Assembly (NCBI RefSeq): GCF_965363235.1 | Contig: NC_134846.1 | Location: 4,159,001 to 4,223,000 of the forward strand | Reading direction: 5' to 3' | DNA from: Mytilus galloprovincialis | Lineage: Eukaryota; Mollusca; Bivalvia; Mytilida; Mytilidae | DNA length: 64,000 nucleotides | In this document: in pieces, positions 23,378 through 34,735 of the stretch | Layout: every line of letters begins with the position of its first letter | Numbering within the stretch: position 1 is the first letter of the stretch | Notes under the pieces: model-generated | The model's input: only the letters and a program-made list of their open reading frames with translations | What the model was told of the DNA's origin: nothing | The model's database searches: none | Position numbers and translations under genes: made by a program

Positions 23378-23580
23378 ATCAGCAAGTATTATTGCATCAT
23401 TGGACCAACGTTGAGCCAATGTATTGTATAAAAGCTTACAACGCTTAGCCATCACGTTGGGCCAACATAGGGCCACTTTGCACTTATACATTGGGCCGAC
23501 GATTAAAAAATAAACGTTGGGCCAATGCATGTAGATGCGTTGGGCCAACGTTGTGCCAACGAACCAATGTTGTCTGGGTA
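23378..23580. repeat. Cluster of CCAACGTTGG-type motifs, MITE-like
   Basis: Repeated GGGCCAACGTT / TTGGGCCAA half-sites occur at 23402, 23455, 23515, 23540 and 23555. They continue the GTTGGCC motif of the adjacent 36-bp array. The right edge GTTGTCTGGGTAAAA may be an element end. No left partner was found, so the boundaries are open. Confidence 0.5.
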
Positions 23581-23702
23581 AAACAAAGTACCTAATTTAT
23601 GTAAAACATCCAACGAGTTTTTACACCTCAACATTAGGCCGTTATTTTTCTTTTTTGAATTGTTTACATTTTTCATGACTATGTGGTATGTTTTTTTACT
23701 CA

Positions 23703-23800
23703 TTGTTGAAGGCCTTACGGTGATCTGCAGTTGTTAATTTCTGTGTCATTTGGTCTCTTGTGGAATATTGTATTATTGGCAATCATACCACATCTTATTA
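23703..23800 (-). repeat. Dispersed repeat family A fragment, reverse orientation
   Basis: GTTGAAGGCCTTACGGTGAT, CTGTGTCATTTGGTCTCTTG, then GGCAATCATACCACATCTTA is the inverse of the GATGTGGTATGATTGCC head of family A. Confidence 0.65.
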
Positions 23801-24087
23801 TTATTTATATTTGTTAGATACCCTCCCCATATACCTCTAGCCAATATCGAATAAACAAACATCCTGCAATACGCACAGTTCAACTCAGTTTAACAGAAGC
23901 TCATTTCCGATGGTAGAATAGGTCAGAAAAGTACACAGTAACAACGGTCAATAGTTAACAAAGGACTACTGGCAGTTACTGACATGCCAGATCGGGACTA
24001 ACTCAAACAATTCTTCGCCCTCTAGCGGCATATTGCCTGTTAATGTATCACTCGAAGATTGAAGTCGGAGATGCGACGGCATACAAT
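23801..24087. other. Non-coding, nothing recognised
   Basis: Spacer with a short GC-richer segment near 24000-24080. No coding signal. Confidence 0.3.
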
Positions 24088-24559
24088 GACTGACGGGTTT
24101 ATTCTGGCTATTCCTACATTTTGAATTTTATAGGTAAAATATTAAAATTTTATGTAGGAGTTCCCAGAATTTGTATGTAAACAATGGGATTATGTAGGAT
24201 TATGTTGTAACAACAACCAACGAATGAACCAAGGTAGATCCAGGAAAATCTTGTTGAAAATGAAGAAAAAGAATAATTTCTATTACAATATTTTATAAAA
24301 TTATACATGTAGATTTTTTTTTTTAAACAACTAAATTTTGAGTTACACTATATAGAGCTACATATTCATTGAAATAAAACACCAAAAGTACATCAGATTG
24401 ATGTTACAGCACTTATTCAGTAATGAATTTCCCTTAATTAAACACACAAGAAAATAAAAAGTCTGAATCAATGACAAGTAGATGAGAAGCAGCATCTACA
24501 TATTAGATTGGTGCAAATTCATCATTCTGTAACCTTGTTTTCAGTGTTTGAATATAAAA

Positions 24560-24890
24560 ATAAGAAAATGTGGCTCGATTCCATATGTGACTGCTCTCCA
24601 CAAGAGACAAAAATGAGACAGAAAATAACAACTATAGGGCACCAGATGGCATTCAACTATGAGCAAAACTGATACCATATAGTCATCTTAAAAGGTCCAC
24701 GAAAGGAATAATGTAAAACAATTCAATCGAGAAAACTAATCACCTAGTTTAATTATGTACAAAATAATGGACAAAAAACAAAACGTTACGCAGCAACAAA
24801 CGGCAACCACTGAATTGAGACAAGCAAATTCGGGATGTGGTGGTGTTAAAGTCGTTTGAAGGCGCCACTCCCCCCTTCTAACCTGAGAGC
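24560..24890 (+). repeat. Dispersed repeat family A copy (nested)
   Basis: AAGAAAATGTGGCTCGATTCC, CTCTCCACAAGAGACAAAAATGAGACAG-like head, GGGCACCAGATGGCATTCAACTATGAGCAA body, and AACGGCAACCACTGAATT tail, ending in a CTCCCCCCTTCTAACC block. A diverged full-length copy. Confidence 0.6.
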
Positions 24891-25213
24891 ACGGAAGACA
24901 TTTTTTTTGTTTTAACAACTTGATCACGCTAAAGCTAATGTTGACATTGTTGAGTTTTATTAAATGCTTTAATTACCTTTTCTTTTAAACAGTTTGTTCT
25001 AGACTTTTAAAAGCCTATATAAGTTTTCTTCCAAAAAAATAAATCCAGAATACTGGTTGCTTTTTCAACCCTTTTCTTTAAATGATTTTATTTTCAAGAA
25101 ATTCTATATTAGAAACACTTAATTATAATACTTGATACGTGTTTTCCAACTTAAAAAAAACAAGTTTCTTACATAAATTTCATATAAATAATTATTTTTA
25201 TTTAATTTCCACA

Positions 25214-25311
25214 GGTAATTTAGTTTTATTCCCGATTGTCCCACTTTTTAAAATTTTAAAGTTCTGATTGTCCCACATAAAAAGTTTTGATTGTCCCACA
25301 TTATTTTATGA
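25214..25311 (+). repeat. GATTGTCCCAC motif cluster (left)
   Basis: Three spaced copies of (C)TGATTGTCCCAC / CCCGATTGTCCCAC. The same motif recurs at 26070-26130, and in inverse with GGAAGACACC at 26165-26190. Confidence 0.6.
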
Positions 25312-25386
25312 AGTAAAATGTTCTTAGATAAACAAGGTAACTGTTGTTTGTTTTGCAAAATAAACAAGAATTAATTATTGCAAATA

Positions 25387-25506
25387 AAATATCAATTTTA
25401 TAAAAGTATAAAATATCAATTTTATAAAAGTACAAAATATTAATTTCATAAAAGTACAAAATATTAATTTTAGAAAAGTATAAAATATTAATTTTGGTAT
25501 TTCCAA
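25387..25506 (+). repeat. 24-bp AT-rich tandem repeat, five copies
   Basis: AAATATCAATTTTATAAAAG + TATA repeats at 25387, 25411, 25435, 25459 and 25483, exactly 24 bp apart with minor changes. Confidence 0.88.
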
Positions 25507-25984
25507 ATCCAAGATGGAGGAAGACACCCTATCTACCTTAATATTTATAAAACAAATGTCAATACCATAATTTTAATAACATTTTCTTTGTAAAGTTTTT
25601 AAATAAATAAATAAATAATGCATGCAATTATAAACTCATTTACATTCTACCCTCTATCAGGGAACAGTATATCTAACAGTCAATTAATATGTTCCAGCAT
25701 CTATATATGAAATTATTGATGGAGAAATGTTTCTACTAGTGCCTTTGCAATGTTACTAGGGATTTCAGAGGACATGTTAACAACATTCTCTGCGCTATTG
25801 ATTAGACTGTTAAAAAATCACCTGAACCAACAACGTTCTTTATTGATTACGAAGCTGTTGTCTAGATTTTGACCAGTTTTGTCTTTTAAATAATCACTAT
25901 TAAAGATTATTTTACCAATATTCCTTTTGTCTTTGTCGACAAGACTCGTAACCAACTATATACAGAAGAATCAGACTTCAATAA

Positions 25985-26055
25985 AAAAAAGAAGATGTGG
26001 TATGATTGCCAATGAGACAATTCTCCACCAGAGACCAAATGACACACAAATTAAC
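25985..26055 (+). repeat. Dispersed repeat family A fragment (nested)
   Basis: AAGAAGATGTGGTATGATTG + CCAATGAGACAATTCTCCAC + CAGAGACCAAATGACACACA is the clearest copy of the family A head in the window. Confidence 0.7.
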
Positions 26056-26351
26056 AACTCAAAACAATTCCCAATTGTCCCACATTTAAACTTCCCAACT
26101 GTCCCACAAACATATTCCCGATTGTCCCACAAAATTTCGTTACTTTTTTACCTGTAATTTCAAAGAGTGGGACAATCGGGAAGACACCGTAATTTACCTG
26201 GTACCTTATTCATTCGTAATTAGAGACTTATGACTAAAACAACAAATCTTGCAATATCAACATCTATTGTTCTTCCACTAATCTCCCATGTAGGAATAGC
26301 CAGAATAGTAAAATACAAAATGTAGGAATAGCCAGAAGACACCGACTGACG

Positions 26352-26914
26352 TTATTCGGGTTGGAGCGAGACCTCATTTAAACTAATTGAAAAATTATGT
26401 CTTTATCATATGAAAATCTAGCACACTCAACCCAGTTAAGGGTTTAGTATCATGCTATCATAAATCATACGATCGCGAGTAGAATGAATTGGTTTTAGAA
26501 TAAATGTGTTCATTTCCGATTCAAAGATCATATGATAAAATCAGTAGTGAATAAAATAGAATCCTTTTTTACGGGAATTTTTCGATAGATTTTTTTCAGT
26601 GACGAATTTTAGCTTTCCTGGTCCTAGTACGCTTTATAACAATACTATATCCATAAAAAAAGAAGTGTTATTTTTTTCACTTTGTAAGAAAAGATTTCTT
26701 ATACTGAAAGGAAATTAGACATATTTCAACATCTCCTTATTTGTAAAGAAAGACAATAGAAAATCCATCTACCTTTAACTGAGTTAACATTTTAATGTCC
26801 AGCGCCAACAATTCGACAAAGAAGGAAAACATATAATTGTGGAAATACAAAGATAATATATACGATTACAACCCTTAAGACCATGTACAGTCAATATGTA
26901 AAAATCAAATATTT
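26352..26914. other. Non-coding, nothing recognised
   Basis: AT-rich spacer without a gene signal. Confidence 0.35.
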
Positions 26915-27067
26915 AAGGAATGACTGTAATATTTTTCTGTCTATGAAGAAATAACATAAAAAAATTGGTGCACACTGAATAACGCGCGTAGCGGGTTATT
27001 TAACAGTGTGCACCACATTTTTTATGTTATTTCGAATAGACAGAAAAAAATATTACAGTCATTTCTT
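26915..27067. mobile_element. Foldback element, ~70-bp arms
   Basis: An almost perfect palindrome centred at about 26991. The outer arms read AAGGAATGACTGTAATATTT and inverse; the inner arms carry GGTGCACACTG and CAGTGTGCACC. The loop is around CGCGCGTAGCGGG. No coding capacity. The target duplication is not clear. Confidence 0.8.
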
Positions 27068-27738
27068 ATAATTTAATTCTAAATTCCATTTTAAATCGTA
27101 GAAAACCATGAAAAACGTTGATGACGTCACGGTCACATGACTAAATTATGTCTATGGGCTCATTAACAAAAAACGTCAGCCAATCAGAAGACGCGTTACA
27201 TCACAAATTAAATTATATAATTATATTCAGTTTTTCTACAACGTTTAACAATGTTAAAAAAAATCAACAAACCTTTAGAAATTTCAGCTTTCCTAAAGGC
27301 GGCAATATTGTTTTTTTTGGGAATGAGTAAGCATCAACCTTTATCCTGCAATCGACCTTTCTGCTATACAAATACAGATAAACAGATACCACGAAGTGAT
27401 AGTTGTAAACTTTAGCTTATGTCAATAGTCTCCTGCTTCTATTACAAGCGAACAGTCATATTATTTTAACGTCATAGTTACATTCGGGGTCCTCGTCGCA
27501 GTGCGCGTTTTAGTCGTGTCGATTCCATTCAAAAATCAATTTAACAGTTTTGAAGAAAACCAACAAAAAATTTGTATACGCTCATTGTTAAATGGCAGGA
27601 TTGAAACTATTTTTGAAAAGTGTAAGACAATATAAAAGTATATTTGTACTAGCTCTATGATTGTATAGCTCGTACACATTGTATAATTTGTTAAAAGATA
27701 ACTGTGCAAAAGCTATCATAAAACATTAAAATAAAACG
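27068..27738. other. Non-coding, nothing recognised
   Basis: Contains GATGACGTCACGGTCACATGA (27120-27140), a perfect CRE palindrome TGACGTCA, in what looks like a dispersed repeat flank. No gene near enough to assign it to. Confidence 0.35.
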
Positions 27739-27741
27739 TTA

Positions 27742-28720
27742 AGCCTCGGTCACACCTTACCGGATAGCACGAACGGACGCCTAACGGATGAAAATAAAAG
27801 TTGTTTGTTGACAAATTCCGTTGGGAGTCCGTTGATGTACTGACCAAATAAAACGGACGTGTAACGGATGCATAACGGACACACACCGGATATGCAACGT
27901 ACGAGAAACGGACACGTACCGAACAGAACGGATGTCAAACGTACATCCAACGGACGAGTACCGCATAAAACGGACACCTAACGGAAGCGTACCGGATAAA
28001 ACGGATGAACAAGATATACGGAAAATCAAAGGCGACAATAATAATACACGTAAATCGCATATATATTCAACATGTTTCTGTGTAACTGGTTTTGGTTTAT
28101 TCTTCAAAATTCCGCCAAAGGGCAGTGTCTGGCCTGAATAAGAACTGCTTGATTGTGAAGACGTGCTTATACTCTAAGATCGATTATGAATAATAAGAAT
28201 TCATGAACCTTAAGAAATCTGACATACCAATAATTGGCATTTCTGACGCGAAATTTTCAATTTGCATTTATCCGTTTTAGATCCGTTCATCATCCATTTT
28301 ATCCGTTATACGTCCGGTAGAAGTCCGTTTCTCATCCGTTCGACATCCGTTTTATCCGTTAAACGTCCGGTAGAAGTCCGTTGGTGAATTTATCTTCCAG
28401 ACCTCCAACGGATGTATAACGGACACGTAACGGATACAAAACGGAAACGAAACAGACGAGTACCGTACAAAACGGACGCCTAACGGACGTTCAACGGACA
28501 TTTTATCCGTTGGACGTCCGTTCAAAGTTTTGAACATGCTCAAAATTTTCCACCGGACAGAACGGACGTCGACGGATAAAACGTACGCTTAACGGACATG
28601 CAACGGATATGGACGGACATCTAACGGATAAGAACGGACGTCTAACGGACATGAACGGAATGAAAAAAAGTTATCCGTTAGGCGTCCGTTCGAGCTATCC
28701 GGTAAGGTGTGACCGAGGCT
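27742..28720. mobile_element. 979-bp MITE with 48-bp TIRs and ACGGAY arrays (Harbinger-like)
   Basis: The ends AGCCTCGGTCACACCTTACC are exact inverses and pairing continues to about 48 bp with one mismatch. The TTA flanks (27739-27741 and 28721-28723) fit the PIF/Harbinger TWA target. The interior on both sides consists of near-10-bp-spaced AACGGAC / AACGGAT words in both orientations, around a short unique core (about 28010-28240). The apparent frames in this region are artefacts of the word array. Confidence 0.8.
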
Positions 28721-28723
28721 TTA

Positions 28724-29398
28724 ATACGAAACCAGAGGAAAATTTAACGACAAAAGAGAGATAACTCTATGTCACACGACAAGGTTCCTTCATGAAGAAT
28801 AGTGGAAGTAATACACAAAAACGAATGAAGACTAATTCAAAACATAGATCACATCAGAGTATTTGACTTTTAATATCTAAATTAAATATAAATTGTTATT
28901 AAACTTTTTAACAGTATGATATTAGAGTTATGTGTAAGGTATCTGTAAAGCTACATGTATGTTCGAGCAGCATTTGTTTTTAATTTCGAATATATAACGT
29001 TGAATATCAACATATACGTCTATTCTTAATGTACTACTTTTAAACTGTTTTATTTACAATAAGCATGTGATTCTTAATAATAATTATTATCAAACACGCA
29101 AGGAAATAAAAGGGCACAAACAGCAGACCTCAACATACCATTCGAAAATGGAATAGAAGTTTACGATTTTATCCTTTTTAACTATTATTTTAAAACAAAG
29201 GTACCATAAATGTATTTACACAGAGTGTTCAATTCATACACAAAATGATCTTTAAATCGCTGTAAGATAAATAATTTTATTCCTACACATGATGTTTCAT
29301 TTTGTATGAAAACAACCCCAGATTATAGAATTATTAACTCCGATAAATCAACATCATTTGCTGGCATTGTTCGAATACGTTTAACAGAAGCTCATACT
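28724..29398. other. Non-coding, nothing recognised
   Basis: AT-rich spacer. Confidence 0.35.
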
Positions 29399-29399
29399 T

Positions 29400-29720
29400 T
29401 TAAAAAACCGTAAGTTTTTTGTAAAAAGGAATCCGAGTGCGTAAGTCTTTCTGGCAGTACATAGCCTCTGCACTATTTAAGACTTCTACAATGCCTCCCC
29501 GCGACAGCACATGGTAACTAGGATCTAGCATCCTAGACATTTTAGTAGAGGATGTCGGAGCAGCAAGGGCCCTAGAGATGCAGTGTGTAGGCCCATCGGC
29601 GCGTTGACACGCCCTTGTACTCATCAATCTTGTTCCAACTATGGGTAAATAGTTCCACTGCCTTGTGGCTAGATTTGTGAAAATCAAAATGCTATAGCTA
29701 GACCCAGAAAGAAAAGCCGG
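29400..29720 (-). other. GC-richer block with an unrecognised 95-aa frame
   Basis: On the minus strand, a frame opening with a non-ATG codon (TTG at 29687; internal ATG further on) encodes a 95-aa Arg/Ser/Ala-rich peptide. The block is clearly richer in G+C than its surroundings (for example GATGTCGGAGCAGCAAGGGC, CCCATCGGCGCGTTGACACG). I recognise no domain. It could be an exon, a repeat internal region or transferred DNA. No good flanking splice pair was identified. Confidence 0.2.
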
Positions 29721-30942
29721 GAAGATGGAACTCGTCAGCCATGGCAGGCAGTCGTATATGGGAAAGAAAACCTAGACAACAAAACTCCATCCTACAGGTA
29801 GTAGGTTTCTCGTATGGCTAATTACAAGACAGAGTAAACAAAAGCTGATTACGGAAACCAAAGATACATTAGGGCCTTAAATGCAGACCGGCATGAAAAG
29901 GTTAGGTGAGGTGAATTTTCGTAATTTGAAAAAAAAAATATTAAAACAAATACATTTTTTACAATAAATCTTGCTTATAAATATAACTGTTGCACCATGA
30001 TAAACTATTGTAGTATCATGCATGTACATGGATAATAATTATTGAAATTTGATAAATATTTTACGAGCTATTGTATATCAACTTAAATAACTGCATATGC
30101 TCAGATCAGCTGTATGGTGTATACACTGTGTATCATCGCCACCGGAAATTAGGTACTAACGAAGCGGAGAGAAATAAAAAATAAAAGTAAACAAGGTAAG
30201 AATTCATTCAATTTAAAGCATCTCCACTCATTTGATGACGGTGCCGATTAAGAAATGATTTTCTGGTATATAATTCTTTAAATTATTAGACCGATTATAG
30301 TACAAAATTAAGACAAGATTTTGTGTTATACTACAAAACTTGCCACTTAGTACCGGAAAATTTCGAGGTAGATCGTCCTTTGACGTCCCATTGTCAAGAT
30401 ATTGAACTTTTTTTCATTATTTTTTCAGACACGTTTTTAGATTATTATAGTGTGGCATCATATTTACTAAAATTTGTTGTCAAAAAGATGTTTTTTAAAG
30501 AATATGGACAAAACATTGTTTCTTTATTGTACAGCGAATTGCAGGACTTTGTATACGGCGAATTGCAAAATAACAACTTTTGTCTGTACAGCGTCTTGCA
30601 ATACATTATAATTTTAACATGAGATTTATCACTGTTTAGATAATATGAGGTGACGATATTTTGTCGATATCTATGCTTTTCAGGCTTACAAATATACAAC
30701 ATATCTCAAATATTATAAAATATATGTCATTAATTCCGTTCAAAAGTCGTCTTTGCGTACCGCTATTCGACTTTGTACAAAAAGTTTTTTCAACCGTATT
30801 ATCCTAAATCCATTCAAATATCGTTATACTACTAACGACTGTTGACTTATTTGTTGTTAGGGTGAAATTTTGTAATTTCAATTAAAAAAACCCCGACCAT
30901 TCATCTTTTGTTTTTGCTTGATTTTTTTAATATAAACAGTGA
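29721..30942. other. Non-coding, nothing recognised
   Basis: AT-rich. A diverged short repeat (TACAGCGAATTGCA / TACGGCGAATTGCA / TACAGCGTCTTGCA) lies at about 30530-30602. It produces overlapping frames on both strands that I do not regard as genes. Confidence 0.35.
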
Positions 30943-31205
30943 AGATGTGGTATGATAGCAAATACGATAACTATCCATCAGGATCAAAAAAAGTGTATAT
31001 GTAACAAATTATATGCTATCGTACAGCCTACTACAACGAAAACTCGTACCTTATAGTCGGCTATAAAAAGCCACGACATGAAAAATGTGGAAGGACTCAA
31101 CAAGAAAACTAACGGCCTAACTCATAACAAAACAATTTATGAAAAACTACAAATATGATAGAGATGAACCAACGATAACCACCGAACTACAGGATCGAGA
31201 CTTCG
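30943..31205 (+). repeat. Dispersed repeat family A copy
   Basis: GAAGATGTGGTATGATAGCA head, then CTACAACGAAAACTCGTACC, TATAGTCGGCTATAAAAAGC and AACGGCCTAACTCATAAC. Diverged but colinear with the 34400 copy. Confidence 0.6.
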
Positions 31206-32926
31206 GATAGACATATAAAGTATGTCACGGATTAATTTCATTGTTTATTTTTTAATATCTGAAATGATTCATTTGTAAAAAAAAGTTAAGAAAATACGTT
31301 GTTTTCATTGAAAGTTAGGAGAAATAAATAGTGAATTGTGATTTCGAATTAATTTTCTTGTTTCTTTTTGAAAATAAGATTGCATCTCTTTTTTTAGTTT
31401 CAACAAATGCAATCAATCTTTTTATTTACAGGGGGAGGGGGATAAAAGACTGTTGCTAAGGCTGTTTGGCCTAAACTTAAAGGAGTAGATAGACGGGTAG
31501 TGAGAATGAGTGTATTCGTCCTAATTCTAATTGTAGTACATTTTCAAGATTATTATGTATAATATTTCTCAGTAAATTTTAATTTGATAATAACTGTGCC
31601 AATTAAAATTATATAATTAATACAAGTAAGACTTGAATTTGCGTTAAAAGATATAGCAGCACGTGATTATTTGTTTTCAAAGACATCCACCTTCTATGTT
31701 TTGAAACTCTTTTTTTATCACAATAAAACATCATTATAAACATTAATTGTAAAATGTTCAGCACAATATTTTTTTAAATTTTAGGCACAATATATTAAAA
31801 TATAAAACACAATATATCAAAACAATATGCTTCACATCTGTATTTCAAAAAAATATACACATTTAAAAAAACCTTTTCCTTCTCAAATTGAATCAGATTT
31901 TTATACATGCTTAAGAGAAATAAAGTGTTCAGTTAAAACATCTGAAGGTACCCCCATAAAAAGGGAATTAGCAACCCCAAACTGGTTTCAGCAAGATACC
32001 ATGTTTTGTGGCCAGGCACAAAAAATTGCCATTATGTTTTTTTGGGTTTCCCTTTCCTTTTTTACTCTATGGAATTGCTATAAGAATATTACACCACGTG
32101 CCAGCTTCCTTCAAAATGTTGTTCTATTTGTCAAGCTTTAGTTCTGCCGGCTTTTCTGTTTTTCAGTTTGAAGTTCATGTTCATTTGAACAAAAATAAAA
32201 ATAACAAAACCCCACAAACCAGATGTTCCATAATCTTCTTCACCATTTGTTTTACACATACCACAAATAACATGCTCTGTGGATTTACAAATAGAACATG
32301 AATATTCATATGACGATGGATTTTAAGAAACAAACAATACATGCAAAGTTATCGCTATAAAGGGATAGTTAATATCATTAATTTTGAAGTCTTCACTGTA
32401 TCTCGAAACCGTATGTTGGTTATATCTTTTAAATCAGCCCCTGTGTTTAAAAGCAAAATTATTTCATCAGGCAGGGAATATGAAAAAAAAAATGATAACT
32501 TGTCTATAATATATTTTTTTACCAAACAAGGACCCTTAAATTATTTATAATCCCTGAAATCATATTAGGGAATTTGTAGAATAATTATTAAAATGTTCAG
32601 TGATTATGTGAATATGTTTGTGTGTATTCGGCACGAAACAGAGGGGAATGCTCGATAAAACCTCGCATTTCTCCCGTTTCTAGGCCTCATACAAATAAAT
32701 TTCATATTTCAAGACACTATACGTATATTGTCTAAATATACGTCCTTGTATATTTTTGAATACACGTAAAAAAGAATATCGTTTATTGAAAATAACGTTA
32801 CATTTAATTATGAAAGTACATTTCCGTTGTTATTTCGTTAAAATTGCAAATTGAAATTAATACAGCAACATTATGTCCTAGCTTTTATCAAAACAAGGAG
32901 GTCATATATTATTTAAAATAACAGTA
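31206..32926. other. Non-coding, nothing recognised
   Basis: AT-rich with a GGGGGAGGGGG run at about 31431. Two overlapping frames (31827-32301) lack recognisable motifs and splice signals. Confidence 0.35.
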
Positions 32927-32930
32927 CATC

Positions 32931-33160
32931 TTACGGAAGCCGATAAGGGCCATTCAAAAAAAAAAATTAGCATAGCATAGACATTGCATTGCTATGTCGT
33001 TATTACGACATCTCTATGTCGTAATTTTGACATAACATGTCGTTAAACGACATCACTTTGTCGTAATAACGACATATTATGTGGAAATTTCGACATAGCG
33101 ATGTCGTTATAACGACATATTACAAATGTATGTCGAAATAACGACACCGCTATATCATTA
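32931..33160. mobile_element. Left part of a palindrome-rich TIR element
   Basis: Begins with TTACGGAAGCCGATAAGGGC, followed after an A-tract by repeated dyads of the type TATGTCGTTATTACGACAT. The inverse end is not found nearby but lies at 45591-45613. Both termini are bordered by CATC (32927-32930 and 45614-45617). Middle pieces are at 44022-44072 and 45471-45590. I interpret this as one element opened by later insertions. Confidence 0.6.
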
Positions 33161-33179
33161 TAGCAACCTTAGCCTTGTT

Positions 33180-34260
33180 ACTTTTTGACCATTGAAACAA
33201 TATGGGAAACAACATTTTCATCTTTATTTTAAGAACAACTTATCAGAATTGAATCAAACTTGATATACGTTTGCACTATAAGGTCCTATTCAAGTGTTGC
33301 GAATTATGGTTTCAAATTGGTTAAAACACATGACCGCCAAGGGACTTTAAAAATGTTCAAAATATTCTTCTCGAGAGCACTAAAATGACTGAGTTTAAAC
33401 TTACTATAAATAAACATTTTGTATATTCCTAGTATCCGATGTCTTTAAAAAGAGCTTCTGCGTTTGACATGATCCGAGGGTAAATATGGCCGCCAGGGAG
33501 GACAAAGATTGTATCAAAACCCTATTGTTAACATATTCATTTTCTTTTTAAGAATGATAAACTCTGAATTCAAACAAGTTATATTGATATTAAAGTTATT
33601 TACTATATATGTCTGCATATGATAGAACTTTATTTCATAATCAAGTCGAATAGGACCATATAAATGGTGATCAATTCAGGCTCATGTATGTAGCAAGAAG
33701 ATGTGTTTAGTACTCGAAGGGTAATATGTGCTTTTGCAATTGCTTGTCGCCCGTCATAGGCTGTAGTTACCGTTTACTTTTATTTCTATTTATACTACTA
33801 TTGCCTTTACTAAGTAGCAGTCTCCATATTGTTGGTTGCCGGTCAGAATCGACGGACGCCAAGTGATGACAATACATGTAGCTACATGTATAAAAAAAAT
33901 GTTTTAGAGGAATCAACTCAGCTATGGGTTAAACTGATCATTCTGAAATTTTCGGAACTGGTCCATTTTGTCATGATTAACCCTCGACAGATTTGCGGTA
34001 AATGTAACTGTTTTCGAGATATTATCACAAAACTAATGTGTGCCCATTATATCCTATTTTTCCAATTAGTAATAGCGGCTGTGCTTTTAAAGTGTCAAAA
34101 ATCGGCGCACGCCTTTTATAAAGGAAACATTCAATACGAAAAAATCAAACTAACTTTGAAAGAATTTTGCACAGCAGTTTCAAAGGAGATTTGAAAATAT
34201 ACTTACGACAGACGACGACGGACAACAAGCGATAGCAATCGCTCGCATACCACTTCAGGT
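33180..34260 (+). repeat. Probable dispersed repeat, coding-less
   Basis: Contains ATGGCCGCCAGGGAGGACAA, then ACGACAGACGACGACGGACA and AGCGATAGCAATCGCT near its end. These are motifs I associate with bivalve dispersed repeats. The 121-aa frame at 33829-34194 starts with TTG and shows no family motif. Boundaries uncertain. Confidence 0.35.
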
Positions 34261-34399
34261 ACTACAATAAAACTTCCTTAGGTGAATAGGCTACAATGGA
34301 GAAAGCCTTGAAAATATCTCCATAAGAACTACCAGGTCATATTGGACCAAATTCTTAGAGAATGGATGATCCTTATATGATAAGGAGTAAATATAAACA

Positions 34400-34735
34400 A
34401 ATAAGATGTGGTGTGATTGCCAACGAGACAACTCGCCACAAGAAATCTAATGACACAGAAATAAACAATTATAGTTCACCGTACGGCCTTCAAAAATGAT
34501 CACGGCCCATAACACACATTCAGCTATAAAAGACCCCGAAATAATAAATGAAATACGATTCAAACGAGAAAAACAAACGGCCTATTTTGTGTACAAAAAT
34601 AAACAAAAAACAAATATTTTACACATCACAAAACGACAACCACTGAATTAAATACTTGGGACAGACGCATACATAAGGAATATGGCGGGGTTAAACATGT
34701 TGGCGGGATCCAAATTACCCTCCCCTAATTTTGTA
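34400..34735 (+). repeat. Dispersed repeat family A copy, long
   Basis: AAGATGTGGTGTGATTGCCA head, CACCGTACGGCCTTCAAAAA, CAGCTATAAAAGACCCCGAA, AAACGACAACCACTGAATTA, ATGGCGGGGTTAAACATGTT and a TTACCCTCCCCTAA end. That end is the inverse of AGGGGAGGG...AAACATGTTTAACCCCGCC in the RT element tail at 45160-45210, which links family A to the retroelement. Confidence 0.7.

Larger units (their letters stand above)
24096..26343. mobile_element. 2.2-kb TIR element with 8-bp target duplication
   Basis: The ends GGTTTATTCTGGCTATTCCT and (inverse of the right end) GGTGTCTTCTGGCTATTCCT pair over about 28 bp with two mismatches. They are flanked by identical GACTGACG octamers (24088-24095 and 26344-26351). 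An 8-bp duplication suggests a hAT- or P-like transposase in trans. The interior has no transposase. It carries GTCCCAC motif clusters, a 24-bp tandem repeat and two family A insertions. Confidence 0.75.

Noticed and set aside
27120..27140. Perfect CRE (TGACGTCA) as a promoter element
   Set aside because: No gene within several kilobases; it appears to be part of a repeat flank.
27781..28543. Overlapping 60-108-aa frames in the ACGGAY element
   Set aside because: The frames come from a repeated 10-bp word and show repetitive peptide patterns on both strands.
33829..34194. 121-aa frame as a gene
   Set aside because: Opens with TTG, no family motif, no splice or polyadenylation context, inside a probable dispersed repeat.
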